This document shows positions 8,328-16,632 of a DNA stretch of 64,000 nt, piece by piece. The stretch comes from Cohnella xylanilytica (GTDB lineage: Bacteria; Bacillota; Bacilli; Paenibacillales; Paenibacillaceae): assembly GCF_014212175.1 (NCBI RefSeq), contig NZ_JACJVR010000047.1, positions 1-64,000 on the forward strand, given 5' to 3'. The notes below the pieces were generated by a model. It searched no databases, had not been told where the DNA came from, and saw only the letters and a list, made by a program, of their open reading frames with translations. The first letter of the stretch is position 1; each line of letters begins with the position of its first letter. Position numbers and translations under genes: made by a program.

Positions 8328-8776
8328 ACGCTGGCCTTCCCGGCAGCCTCGCGCCGCTTGGACATGACGACCGCCGTTCCTTGTTGCGTTCTCACTTCCA
8401 CGCTATCCATCAAAGCCTGCATCAGGTAGAGTCCCAATCCGCCCGACTGGATCTCCTCAATGGACTTCCCGAGCAGGTTCGACGATTGAAGGTCGCCCGA
8501 AGGCACGAAGCTCTCTCCCGAGTCGCTGACCGTGATTCGCAGCTCGTCTTCGCCCAGAATGTCGAACCGGACGTCGACGGAACCGCCGTTCTCCTCGCCC
8601 CCGTAGGCGTGAAGGACGGCGTTGTTGCAGGCTTCCGATACCGCAACCTTCATATCCTCGATCTCTTCGTACGAAAAATTCATTTTGGCCGCAATCCCGT
8701 ACAGCGTCAAACGTACCAAGTCGACGAATTCGGGCCGGGCCGGGACCGACAGCTTTACGTTCGCGTCATTTTTCAT
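8324..8776 (-). CDS. rsbW: Anti-sigma-B factor RsbW, serine kinase
   Basis: 150 residues. It is a GHKL-fold kinase with N-box VSEACNNAVLHAYG, the ATP-binding motif VSDSGESF and glycine-rich GGLGLYLMQALMD. RsbW binds and blocks SigB and phosphorylates RsbV on serine. I chose ATG 8776 (GGAGAG upstream) because RsbW proteins start MKN..; a GTG at 8818, overlapping the rsbV stop, would add 14 unlikely residues. It overlaps sigB by four bases, keeping anti-sigma and sigma in fixed ratio. Confidence 0.94.
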   Translation of the reverse strand: MKNDANVKLSVPARPEFVDLVRLTLYGIAAKMNFSYEEIEDMKVAVSEACNNAVLHAYGGEENGGSVDVRFDILGEDELRITVSDSGESFVPSGDLQSSNLLGKSIEEIQSGGLGLYLMQALMDSVEVRTQQGTAVVMSKRREAAGKASV

Positions 8777-8814
8777 CGTGTGGCTCTCCGTTCCTTTCTT
8801 CCTGGTTCTGCCGC

Positions 8815-9159
8815 TCACTTCGGCGACCCGTTCGAATACGATTCCGCCGCCGTCAGAAAAGGGGTGATGCCGGTCATGTCGAACAGCTTGCGGATCGTAG
8901 CCGGTACTTCCTCGACGGCGAAGGGGGCCTGCTTGGCATGCCGCGCTTTAAGGATGCCGATCAGGATCCCGATGCCGGTGCTGTCGATATACTTGAGATC
9001 GCGCAAATTCAGCACCAGCTTGCGATCGCCGAGCTCCATGAGGGGCTCCATCGTCGCCCTCATCTGCGAAGCGACTTCCAGGTCGAGCTCCCCGGCGATG
9101 TGGACGACGGTCGTCCCATCCAGATTCTCCGTTCGAAAAGTCAGTTTATCGGTTTGCAT
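8815..9159 (-). CDS. rsbV: Anti-anti-sigma factor RsbV
   Basis: 114 residues, a single STAS domain. The conserved phosphorylation segment LKYIDSTGIGIL places the acceptor serine at residue 60. When unphosphorylated, RsbV sequesters RsbW and frees SigB; RsbW inactivates it by phosphorylation, and a PP2C phosphatase (probably the product at 15290-16447) reactivates it. The start is ATG 9159 with AAAGGGG upstream; the longer open frame runs through the promoter. It is the first gene of the operon and is preceded by a sigma-B-like promoter, consistent with autoregulation. Confidence 0.93.
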   Translation of the reverse strand: MQTDKLTFRTENLDGTTVVHIAGELDLEVASQMRATMEPLMELGDRKLVLNLRDLKYIDSTGIGILIGILKARHAKQAPFAVEEVPATIRKLFDMTGITPFLTAAESYSNGSPK

Positions 9160-9197
9160 AGTAAACCCCTTTCTGCAAGTGCGCTCTACTAGGGACA

Positions 9198-9223
9198 TTA
9201 CCCCGCGCGCCGCATATCGAAAC
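9198..9223 (-). promoter_or_regulatory. Autoregulatory sigma-B-like promoter of rsbV-rsbW-sigB
   Basis: Minus strand GTTTCG (9223-9218), 14-base spacer, GGGTAA (9203-9198), 38 bases before rsbV. It diverges from a second such promoter 43 bases away. Confidence 0.8.
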
Positions 9224-9266
9224 AAGCGCCGGGCGGCTCGCCGCTCCCGCTGCTCCCGTTGCTCCC

Positions 9267-9292
9267 GTTTCGCCCTTCGCCGGGCCGGGTAA
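9267..9292 (+). promoter_or_regulatory. Sigma-B-like promoter for the 52-residue membrane protein
   Basis: GTTTCG (9267-9272), 14-base spacer, GGGTAA (9287-9292), 71 bases before the ATG at 9364. Confidence 0.75.
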
Positions 9293-9363
9293 GCGATCAG
9301 CAAGAATCGAATTCAGCCAATACCGCGCGTAGCGCGCGACTAAGCGACAAGGAGATGGGAACG

Positions 9364-9522
9364 ATGGAACGCGCCAACGTGCCATTCGACGGAAGACGGC
9401 CGGACAACGGTCAAGACCCGAGCCACGCCTGGCGGGCGCTCGCCCGGTTCGCGGCCAGCCTCGGCGTCCTGTTCGCCGTCGTCTACTTCATCGTGCAGGT
9501 TCTGACTCCGATGGTCGGATAA
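9364..9522 (+). CDS. Small single-span membrane protein, probable stress protein
   Basis: 52 residues from ATG 9364 (AAGGAG upstream). A polar, Arg/Asp-rich N-terminal half is followed by one membrane helix (RFAASLGVLFAVVYFIVQVL). No family is recognised. The sigma-B-like promoter at 9267-9292 is the only one in front of it. The oxidoreductase frame that follows could even overlap its stop codon (ATG at 9522), although a later GTG start is better. I infer a small envelope stress peptide. Confidence 0.68.
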   Translation: MERANVPFDGRRPDNGQDPSHAWRALARFAASLGVLFAVVYFIVQVLTPMVG

Positions 9523-9575
9523 TGCGCATACTGGAAGAAGCCCCGGCTTGCAATCGTCGATGGGAGGGACTGCCG

Positions 9576-10838
9576 GTGTCGTTGTATTACGGTTCGCTCT
9601 ATTGGCCCGCGACCTGGCCGAATCCGCCCCGCTACCCTTCCCTGTCCGGAACGGATCGCTGCAAGGCGCTGGTGATCGGCGGTGGGATGTCGGGCTCGTT
9701 ATGCGGGCTCCTGCTGGCCAGAAGCGGTATCGACGCCGTTCTGATCGAGCAGAACGAAGTCGCGTCCGGCTCCTCGCTCGCCAACACCGGGCTGATCCAA
9801 TACTCCAATGATATCATGCTGTCGCATTTGGCGGAGCAGATCGGGGAGCGGAACGCGGTCTTATTCTATAAGGAATGCAAGGACGCCGTCCTGCATCTCG
9901 CCCGGATCGCCGAGACGCTGCCGCGCGACGTCGGGTTCAAGCTCCGCAGCAGCCTCTATATGGCCAGCTCGAAGGACGACGTCGCGGCGCTTCGTCGCGA
10001 GTACGAGATGCTGGACCGATTCGGCTTCGGGGCGGAATGGTGGGACGGGCGCCGCATCGAGGAGAACTTCCCCTTCCGCCGGGAAGCCGCTATCGTAACC
10101 CGCGGAGACGCCGAGATGAATCCTTACCGGTTCGTCCATGCCGTCGTGGAGGAGGCCGCCAAGCAAGGCCTTCGCGTCTACGAGAAGACGCCGATGCTGT
10201 CCGTGCAGGGGGAGCGGGGCCGGTTCGTCGTCCGCGCGGGGCGCGGAGAGATCCGCGCCGACAACCTCGTCTATGCCGTCGGCTATACCCCGGAAGCGGC
10301 GGGAAGCGCCCTGTTCGCCGCCCGGCTGAACCGGTCCTACGCCATGGCGACGAAGCCGCTTGAAGGCTTAAGCGAATGGCATCAGCGCTTCCTTCTGTGG
10401 GAGACGTCCAGGCCGTACCTGTACGCCCGCACGACGGAGGACGGGCGCATCGTCGCCGGGGGCTTGGACGAGCCTCTCCGGCGGCCGGTGCTCAGCGACT
10501 CGGAGCTGAGGCAGCGCACGCTGCGGCTTCGCTCGGACATCGGCCAGCTGTTCCCGGGTCTCGAGCCGGAGCCCGAATACGAATGGTGCGCCACGTTCGG
10601 CGAATCCGCCGACAATCTTCCCTGGCTCGGAGAGGATCCGCGGCGGCCCGGCACCTTCTACGCCCTCGGCTACGGGGGCAACGGGACCGTCTACGGCGCG
10701 ATCGCCGCGAGATTGATCCGCGACAGCCTGATCGGCGAGAAGTCGCCGGTCGCCCCTATCGTCCGCCCGGACCGTCCGATCCCGATCGCTTCGGCCGCAG
10801 CGGCCCGCGCGCGGCGCCTGGCAAAAAGCGGCCGGTAA
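9576..10838 (+). CDS. FAD-dependent oxidoreductase, D-amino acid/glycine oxidase (DAO) fold
   Basis: 420 residues from GTG 9576, chosen because GGGAGGGA sits 6-7 bases upstream; an in-frame ATG at 9522 has no site of its own. The Rossmann FAD motif ALVIGGGMSGSLCG (about 30-43) is followed by VLIEQNEVASGSS, and the C-terminal FAD segment LGYGGNGTVYG is also present. This is the DAO/GlpO-like family that oxidises amines or amino acids. The substrate is unknown. It may be read from the stress promoter at 9267 together with the small membrane protein. It ends inside a strong bidirectional terminator. Confidence 0.85.
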   Translation: MSLYYGSLYWPATWPNPPRYPSLSGTDRCKALVIGGGMSGSLCGLLLARSGIDAVLIEQNEVASGSSLANTGLIQYSNDIMLSHLAEQIGERNAVLFYKECKDAVLHLARIAETLPRDVGFKLRSSLYMASSKDDVAALRREYEMLDRFGFGAEWWDGRRIEENFPFRREAAIVTRGDAEMNPYRFVHAVVEEAAKQGLRVYEKTPMLSVQGERGRFVVRAGRGEIRADNLVYAVGYTPEAAGSALFAARLNRSYAMATKPLEGLSEWHQRFLLWETSRPYLYARTTEDGRIVAGGLDEPLRRPVLSDSELRQRTLRLRSDIGQLFPGLEPEPEYEWCATFGESADNLPWLGEDPRRPGTFYALGYGGNGTVYGAIAARLIRDSLIGEKSPVAPIVRPDRPIPIASAAAARARRLAKSGR

Positions 10839-10867
10839 GAGGAGGAATCCCTCCTCTTACCGGCCGC
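10828..10867. terminator. Bidirectional terminator between convergent genes
   Basis: An 18-bp perfect stem (10828-10845 with 10850-10867) around AATC. The oxidoreductase stop codon (10836-10838) lies in the left arm. The minus-strand stress gene ends 8 bases away. Minus-strand reading gives a T-rich tail (complement of 10823-10827). Confidence 0.85.
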
Positions 10868-10874
10868 CCGTCGT

Positions 10875-11384
10875 TCAATGGAGCACGTCGACCGCTCCCG
10901 TCGCCCTCATCAGTTCCCCGGCCTGCGCGGCTTCTCCGTCCTCTTCCGCCGTCAGAACGAACTTGCCTCCGCGCAGCGCGTCGGCGCAGGCGTCCGCGGC
11001 GGAATCGGGAACGCCCATGCCGCGAAGAACGTTCGCGGCTTCCAGGTCGTCGTCGCCAACGTTCGACAGGGCATAGGCGGCGACCGGCGCGGTGTTGCCC
11101 GCGGTGCCGAAGCCCTGCAGCGTGCCCAGGTACGCGACGGCCGGCACGACCGCTTCGCCGTCGCCGTCCCATTCATGGCCTTCCCGCTCTTGGCGCTCCC
11201 TCGTCTCCCGCACGCCGGCTATGCCTTCCACCGGCACGGCGTCTTGGGAAGACAGAAGCGGAGCGCTCTCCTCGTTCTTGACGATCACGCGCAGGCGAGA
11301 GTCGCCAAGACCGGCCTCCCGCAGCCTGCGGGCCGCGTCGAGCACTTGCTGTTCCCGTTCGAATATTCCCATCGTCCAAGCCAT
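10875..11384 (-). CDS. General stress protein 17M-like (YflT domain) protein
   Basis: 169 residues from ATG 11384, with GGAGGTG 6 bases upstream; a GTG at 11393 falls inside that ribosome binding site. The N-terminus (MGIFEREQQVLDAARRLREAG) has the GSP17M/YflT pattern, in which a helix follows a short beta strand. A middle Gly/Ala-rich segment (GTLQGFGTAGNTAPVAAYAL) precedes a second alpha/beta unit. A sigma-B-like promoter lies directly upstream. B. subtilis relatives are sigma-B-dependent; the molecular function is unknown. Confidence 0.75.
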   Translation of the reverse strand: MAWTMGIFEREQQVLDAARRLREAGLGDSRLRVIVKNEESAPLLSSQDAVPVEGIAGVRETRERQEREGHEWDGDGEAVVPAVAYLGTLQGFGTAGNTAPVAAYALSNVGDDDLEAANVLRGMGVPDSAADACADALRGGKFVLTAEEDGEAAQAGELMRATGAVDVLH

Positions 11385-11443
11385 GGAGTACACCTCCTTC
11401 AGGGTAGATCGGCGGCGGATTCGCCTCCGCCTTCCCCTAAACT

Positions 11444-11468
11444 ATACCCCTTTGGAAGCCGTTTGAAC
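11444..11468 (-). promoter_or_regulatory. Sigma-B-like promoter
   Basis: Minus strand GTTCAA (11468-11463), 13-base spacer, GGGTAT (11449-11444), 60 bases before the GSP17M-like ATG. Confidence 0.65.
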
Positions 11469-11505
11469 CCCCGGAGAGACCCGGCGGCGGCGCGCGGCCG
11501 GCGCG

Positions 11506-12354
11506 TCACCGGATTTTGCGGTATATCCGGTATTCGTCGTTCCAAGTCTCGTAGCGGCCGGCGAACTTCGTGAAGGCGACCGTCTCCTTGCCTCCGAGAA
11601 TGAGGAAGCCGCCGTCCGCGAGGCTCTCGAACAGCAGGGCGTGCACCCGCTCCCGCAGCCCCGGGTCGAAATAGATCATGACGTTGCGGCAGAACACCGC
11701 ATGGAACTCGTTGAAGGAGCGGTCGGTCACGAGATTGTGCTCGGCGAACACGATCCGCTCGGTCAAGGCCGGGTCGAGCCGCCAAGCGCCGCGGAACGGC
11801 TCGCCGAAGCGGGACAACTTCCCGCTCCCTCCCGCCAGCCGGTAATTTTTCTCGTACAGCTCGTAACGGTCCGCCGATACGATGCCCTCGCGCGCTCTGG
11901 AGAGCGCCTGCTGGCTGATATCCGTCGCGTAGATGCGGGATTGCTCCAGCAATCCTTCCTCCCGCAGCAGGATGGCGGTCGAATAGGCCTCTTCGCCCGA
12001 AGCGCAGCCCGCGTGCCACAAGCGGAGGAACGGAAGGCTTCTAAGCTCCGGCACGACGCGCTCGCGGAACCAGCGGAACATGCCCGGGTCGCGGAACATC
12101 TCCGTCACCGGGATGACGAGATCCGCGAGAAGGCGCTCGAAGGCTTCCCGGCTATGGAGCACGCGGTTCTGCAGCAGCGAGATCGTGCCGAGCTGCTCCA
12201 TCGTCGTCCGGTGCCAGATCCTTCTTCGCAGCGACGGGTAGGCGTAGTTGCGGAAGTCGTAGCCGTAGCGGCGATACACTCCTTCCAGCAGGAGCTCGAT
12301 CTCGACCCGTTCCAGTTGTTCGTCGTACTCCAGGAGCTCGTTCTCGTCGGTCAT
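11506..12354 (-). CDS. rsbM: CheR-type protein methyltransferase, probable RsbM of the sigma-B pathway
   Basis: 282 residues. The N-terminal CheR helical domain (about 10-80) is followed by the SAM-binding methyltransferase domain with WHAGCASGEEAYS (motif I), YATDIS and VFCRNVMIYFD. CheR enzymes methylate glutamates of receptor coiled coils. No chemoreceptor is nearby; instead the gene overlaps the hybrid kinase by four bases (ATGA). That kinase/phosphatase/methyltransferase trio matches RsbK/RsbY/RsbM of B. cereus, where RsbM methylates the kinase and damps sigma-B activation. The CheR family is certain; the RsbM role is inferred from context. Confidence 0.82.
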   Translation of the reverse strand: MTDENELLEYDEQLERVEIELLLEGVYRRYGYDFRNYAYPSLRRRIWHRTTMEQLGTISLLQNRVLHSREAFERLLADLVIPVTEMFRDPGMFRWFRERVVPELRSLPFLRLWHAGCASGEEAYSTAILLREEGLLEQSRIYATDISQQALSRAREGIVSADRYELYEKNYRLAGGSGKLSRFGEPFRGAWRLDPALTERIVFAEHNLVTDRSFNEFHAVFCRNVMIYFDPGLRERVHALLFESLADGGFLILGGKETVAFTKFAGRYETWNDEYRIYRKIR

Positions 12355-15290
12355 CGGGATAGCCACACTTTCAACAAGGATAACAGCTGGTCGATCATGA
12401 CGGGTTTGGCCAAATAATCGGAAGCTCCGGCTTCCAGGCACTTGTCCCGGTCCTCCTTCATCGCCTTGGCCGTCAGCGCGATAATCGGAAGCTCCTTCCA
12501 GCGAGGGTGATTGCGAATGCGGGTCATGGCCTCGTAGCCGTCCATCTCCGGCATCATGATGTCCATCAGGACGAGATCCGCTTCGAGGCCGGAAGCGAGC
12601 AGCCCGATGGCCTCCTTGCCGTTCTCGGCGGTGAACACTTCGATCGAATGATGGTTCAGCAGGCTCTTGAGCGAGAACACGTTGCGTTCGTCGTCGTCGA
12701 CCAGCAGAATCGTCTTGCCCGCCCAGGCCGCTTCCCCTGCCGCGCTCCTGGACGAACGCCGGCCGCCGGGCTCTCCCTTCGCGTCCGAGGGCACGCCGGT
12801 CCCGTCGCCGAGAGCCTCTTCGACGGCCGCCGTCACCTCCTGCGCGGCGGACGCTTCCTCTTCGGTGACGGAGAGGTCGAAGGCCGCCGCGGAGGCGTCG
12901 CCGGACAGGGCCAGGTTCCCGCTCTCGGCCGGATGCGGGCATTGCTCGGGAATCGTCAGCACGAACTTGCTTCCCTCGCCCGGCTCGCTGCTCGCGAGGG
13001 TGACCCAGCCTCCCAGCAGATGCGCGAGCTCCCGGCTGATCGTAAGGCCCAGGCCCGTGCCTCCGAACTTGCGGCTGGTCGTGCCGTCCGCCTGACGGAA
13101 CGCTTCGAAGATGATCTCCTTCTTGTCGGCCGGAATGCCGATCCCCGTATCCTCGACTTCGAAGACGACGTACGGTCCGTTGCCCGCCGCGTCCGCGGGA
13201 ATCTCCTCTTCGCACCCGCGACGGATCCGCAGCTCGATCGACCCCTCCGAGGTGAATTTGACCGCGTTGGACAGCAGATTGCGCAGAATCTGCTTGAGAC
13301 GGTGGCCGTCGGTGTACAGGACGGGAGGAACGTCCGGCTCGGTCCGCACCGAGAAGCCGACGCCCTTCTCCTCGGAGATCGATCCGTACATGTGCGACAG
13401 ATCCGTCGTAATGTCCTCGATCAGCGTCTGCTCCGGAGCGATCTCCATCCGCCCGGCGTCGACCTTCGCGAGATCCAGAATCTCGTCGATCATCTTCAGC
13501 AGGTCGTTGCCGGACGAATAGATCGTCTTCACGTATTCGAGCTGCTTCTCGGTCAAGTTCTCTTCCGCGTTGTCGGCCAGGAACTGCGACAGGATGATCA
13601 GGCTGTTCAGAGGCGTCCTCAGCTCGTGGGACATGTTGGCGAGGAATTCCGACTTGTACTGGGAAGCCAGCGTCAGCTGCATCGCCTGGCGTTCCAGCGC
13701 CGCGTTCGCCTGGGCGATCTCCCGGTTCTTCTGCTCGGCCTGGCGGTTCTGCTCCTCGAGAGCCATCGTCTTCACGGTCAGCTCCTGATTCGTGTGCTCC
13801 AGCTCCTCCTGCTGGCGCTGAAGCCGCTCTTCCGAACGCTTCAAGCGTCCCGCGTGAAGCTCCAGCTTCTCGTTGGTCTCCCGCAGCTCCTCCTGCTGGG
13901 ACATGAGCTCCTCGGACTGGACCTGAAGCTCTTCGGTCATCGCCTGGGATTCCCGGAGCAGCTCCTCCACCCGGTAACGCGACTGGATGTTCATGACGAG
14001 GTAAGCGAACTTCTCGCCGATCTTCTCCAGCAGCGTCCGCTGGAGAGTGCCGGCCGGCTGCGAATAGGCGAGCTCCACGACGCCGATCGTCTTGCCGTCG
14101 GCCTTGACCGGCTGCAGCACGAGCTGCGTCGGAGGCGCCTCGCCGAGGCCGGAGCGGATCGGCATGTACCCTTGCGGCAGCGATTCGACCGTCATCGTCT
14201 CGCCCTTCAACGCGCACTGCCCGATCAAGCCTTCGCCGATGTCGAATTCCGCCTGGCCGCGAGCGGAGGAATCCGAGCCGGAGTAAGCGTAGGCTCCGAA
14301 CCGGTAGAGGCGCGTAGGATTCGTGTTCTCGTTCCCGTCCAGCAAGTAAACCGCCCCGTAGGCCGCTCCGAGAACCGGAGCGTATTCGTTGATGAACGAT
14401 TGCGAGATCGCCTTCAGATCGGCGCCTTCCTTGAGCAGCTCCGCCGTCCGGGCGAGCTGCGCGTCCATCCAGGCCTGCTGCTCCTTCGCCTGATGGTACA
14501 GAGCCTCTCTCTCCTTCTGCTGCTGCAGGTCGAGAGCGATCCGCTTGAACACCTCGGCGAGCTGTCCCAATTCGTCGGACGACTGAATCCGAAGCCGGCC
14601 GAACCCGCGAAGCCTACCCTGCCCGAACTTCGTCGCCATGAGATTCAGCAGGCTCAACCCTTTCGTAATGCTCGGGAACACCCAGAGGATGACCCCCAGG
14701 CCGAGGAACAGCCCGATAACGGTCAGGACGGCCACCCAACGGACGGACTGGTCGTACATCGAGCTCGTACGCTCCATCTCCGTCTCCATCGTCTTCTGTT
14801 CGAACGTGACGAGAGAATTGAGCGAGCTGACGATGTTGTCCTGACGGGATCGTCCCAGGCTCTTGTACAGCTCGAGCGCGCCTTCGCGGTCGAATTGCTC
14901 GGTCAGAACGACGAAGCGCTGCAGGAAGTCGCCGAACCGCTCGCCGTCGCGCGTCACTTGATCAACCAGCTGCTGTTCGCCGGGATCGTTCGGCCTCTCG
15001 GAGAGCTTCGCCAGCTGCGTCTGGAAGACGACGAGCTGGCGCTTCAGCTCCGCGACGCCGAGCGAATCGCTCTCGAGGGCTCCGACCAGAACGTCGTTGA
15101 CCGCTCTTCCGGAGGCGTTGACGGTGCCTCTCAGATCGATGACGTCCCGCACCTTGACGAACCGGTTGTCGTAGAAGCCGCCGAGCCGGTCGTTCATCCG
15201 GCTCAGCCGGTCGTAGCCGAACGTGGTGATCCCGACCATCAGCACGAGCAGGACGACAAAGCCGAGAAGGATCTTCGTCTTGATCCGCAT
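12351..15290 (-). CDS. rsbK: Hybrid sensor histidine kinase, probable RsbK of the sigma-B pathway
   Basis: 979 residues from ATG 15290 (AAGGGGGCGG upstream; the ATG overlaps the preceding stop). Domains in order: membrane span about 6-26; extracellular helical CHASE3-like sensor about 27-184; second span about 186-206; HAMP about 207-260; GAF about 284-435; long coiled coil about 440-545; HisKA with MSHELRTPLN (His555); HATPase with NLLSNAVKFT and DTGIGIP; linker; C-terminal receiver with LVDDDERN and LMDIMMPEMDG (Asp910). The Glu/Gln-rich coiled coil is the kind of segment a CheR enzyme could methylate. It likely passes phosphate to its own receiver and to the receiver-PP2C protein encoded just upstream. 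Confidence 0.88.
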   Translation of the reverse strand: MRIKTKILLGFVVLLVLMVGITTFGYDRLSRMNDRLGGFYDNRFVKVRDVIDLRGTVNASGRAVNDVLVGALESDSLGVAELKRQLVVFQTQLAKLSERPNDPGEQQLVDQVTRDGERFGDFLQRFVVLTEQFDREGALELYKSLGRSRQDNIVSSLNSLVTFEQKTMETEMERTSSMYDQSVRWVAVLTVIGLFLGLGVILWVFPSITKGLSLLNLMATKFGQGRLRGFGRLRIQSSDELGQLAEVFKRIALDLQQQKEREALYHQAKEQQAWMDAQLARTAELLKEGADLKAISQSFINEYAPVLGAAYGAVYLLDGNENTNPTRLYRFGAYAYSGSDSSARGQAEFDIGEGLIGQCALKGETMTVESLPQGYMPIRSGLGEAPPTQLVLQPVKADGKTIGVVELAYSQPAGTLQRTLLEKIGEKFAYLVMNIQSRYRVEELLRESQAMTEELQVQSEELMSQQEELRETNEKLELHAGRLKRSEERLQRQQEELEHTNQELTVKTMALEEQNRQAEQKNREIAQANAALERQAMQLTLASQYKSEFLANMSHELRTPLNSLIILSQFLADNAEENLTEKQLEYVKTIYSSGNDLLKMIDEILDLAKVDAGRMEIAPEQTLIEDITTDLSHMYGSISEEKGVGFSVRTEPDVPPVLYTDGHRLKQILRNLLSNAVKFTSEGSIELRIRRGCEEEIPADAAGNGPYVVFEVEDTGIGIPADKKEIIFEAFRQADGTTSRKFGGTGLGLTISRELAHLLGGWVTLASSEPGEGSKFVLTIPEQCPHPAESGNLALSGDASAAAFDLSVTEEEASAAQEVTAAVEEALGDGTGVPSDAKGEPGGRRSSRSAAGEAAWAGKTILLVDDDERNVFSLKSLLNHHSIEVFTAENGKEAIGLLASGLEADLVLMDIMMPEMDGYEAMTRIRNHPRWKELPIIALTAKAMKEDRDKCLEAGASDYLAKPVMIDQLLSLLKVWLSR

Positions 15291-16447
15291 TATTCCGCCC
15301 CCTTCGCCTTCGCCTCTAGGCGAACGATGCACCGGTCGTCGGGCCTGCGGTCCAGGGACGGCTGAAGCAGCAGCTCCTGCAGCGGCTCTTCGCGGCCGCC
15401 GGAAGCCGCGATCCGGCCCGCCAGCTCCGTCCTCTTCTCCTCCAGGTCGCCGGGGAACAGATCCAGCAGGCCGTCGGTGAAGAGATAGAGGTTATCTCCG
15501 GAAGCGAGACTCATCGTCTCGGCCTTGATCTCCATCTGCTCGAACAAGCCGATCGGCGCGCACGTGACGGCCATCGTCTCCGTCTTGGCGCCGCCCTCCC
15601 GGATGACGAGCCCGGGCGGGTGACCGGCGTTCACGTACTCCATGACGCCGTGCTCCAGGTCGATCCACGCGCAGATTCCCGTGCAGTAATAATGCACGAG
15701 CTCGTTCTCGTACTGAAGCTGGCACAATCTCCGGTTCAGCTCGTGGACGACGCGCTTCGGCGTGATGTGGGTCCGCATCGCTTCCTTGAGCACGGAGGCG
15801 GAGAACATGCTGATGAGGGAAGACGAGATGCCGTGGCCCATGGCGTCCATGACGGCCACGATAATCCGGTGCTTGTCGAAGACGTGCCAGGCGTACAGGT
15901 CGCCCGCGAGCTCCTCCGAAGCCTGGAAGTAGGCCTGCAGCCGGAACGTCTCCTCGTCCAGGTCGGACGGCAGCACGGACTCCTGCACTTGCCGGGCCAG
16001 GTCCAGGTCCTCCCGCATCCGCAGATCCCGTTCCTTGTGCCAATCAAGCTCGCGCTTCAGCCGAAGCGCGGAGCGGATGCGGGCGAGCAGCTCGATCTTG
16101 TTGATCGGCTTCGTCACGTAATCGGTCGCTCCCGCGTCCAGCGCCTCGGCCAGCTTGCGGGAGTCCCCGATCGCCGTCACCATGATGACGGGAATGTCGC
16201 GCAGCCGCTCGTCCTGCTGGAGCATGCGGCACGCCTTGATCCCGTCGATATTCGGCATCATCAGGTCGAGCAGGATCAAGTCGACGGACACCTTGGAGGA
16301 GCGCGAAGCATCCAGCTCCGAATGCAGCAATCGGAACATCTCTTCGGCGGAGTGGGCGGCCCGGACATCCTTGTAGCCCGAGCGCTTAAGCATCTCCTGC
16401 ACGACCATCACGTTCATCGGATTATCGTCAACGATAAGGATATTCAT
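15290..16447 (-). CDS. rsbY: Receiver-PP2C phosphatase, probable RsbY (activates RsbV)
   Basis: 385 residues. The N-terminal receiver (1-122) is complete, with acidic pair D7-D8, phosphoacceptor Asp61 (LLDLMMP) and Lys113 (VTKPIN). A short coiled linker leads to a SpoIIE/RsbU-type PP2C phosphatase domain (about 165-380) with metal-binding aspartates in ELAGDLYAW (Asp183) and AVMDAMGHG (Asp201). Such proteins dephosphorylate RsbV when their receiver is phosphorylated. It is first in the three-gene unit. With the sigB operon only 6 kb away and no other PP2C of this type in the window, RsbV is the obvious substrate. Confidence 0.87.
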   Translation of the reverse strand: MNILIVDDNPMNVMVVQEMLKRSGYKDVRAAHSAEEMFRLLHSELDASRSSKVSVDLILLDLMMPNIDGIKACRMLQQDERLRDIPVIMVTAIGDSRKLAEALDAGATDYVTKPINKIELLARIRSALRLKRELDWHKERDLRMREDLDLARQVQESVLPSDLDEETFRLQAYFQASEELAGDLYAWHVFDKHRIIVAVMDAMGHGISSSLISMFSASVLKEAMRTHITPKRVVHELNRRLCQLQYENELVHYYCTGICAWIDLEHGVMEYVNAGHPPGLVIREGGAKTETMAVTCAPIGLFEQMEIKAETMSLASGDNLYLFTDGLLDLFPGDLEEKRTELAGRIAASGGREEPLQELLLQPSLDRRPDDRCIVRLEAKAKGAE

Positions 16448-16476
16448 CGGTTAACCGGCTCCTCTTCCCCTTATTC

Positions 16477-16520
16477 CAGCATCATTCCAGCGTAATTTCA
16501 GCATCATTCCAGCGTAATTT
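16477..16520. repeat. Two tandem 22-bp repeats upstream of rsbY
   Basis: A 22-bp unit beginning CAGCATCATTCC and ending GTAATTT occurs twice without a gap (16477-16498, 16499-16520), with the start of a third (CAGCGTA) after it. It lies in the leader of the rsbY-rsbK-rsbM unit. Confidence 0.85.
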
Positions 16521-16558
16521 CAGCGTACTTGCGCGCCCCCGCTCTGTAAAGCGCAAGC

Positions 16559-16611
16559 GGCAAACGGGAATAAGGAATGAGGCTCTCCCTCATTCCTTAT
16601 TCCCGTTTGCC
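16559..16611 (-). terminator. Perfect 24-bp hairpin between a stress gene and rsbY
   Basis: Arms 16559-16582 and 16588-16611 are exact complements around a five-base loop. On the minus strand it follows the GSP17M-like stop (16633) and precedes rsbY. It has no T run, so it may stop transcription poorly or act on the rsbY leader. Confidence 0.7.
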
Positions 16612-16632
16612 TCCCGCGAGAGGGGCCCGTCC

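Noticed and set aside
12507-15365. Very long open frame (about 950 codons) on the plus strand, antisense to the hybrid kinase
   Set aside because: It is Leu/Arg/Asp/His/Gln-rich with no domain, no ribosome binding site and mirrors the codon pattern of the real gene; a high-GC shadow.
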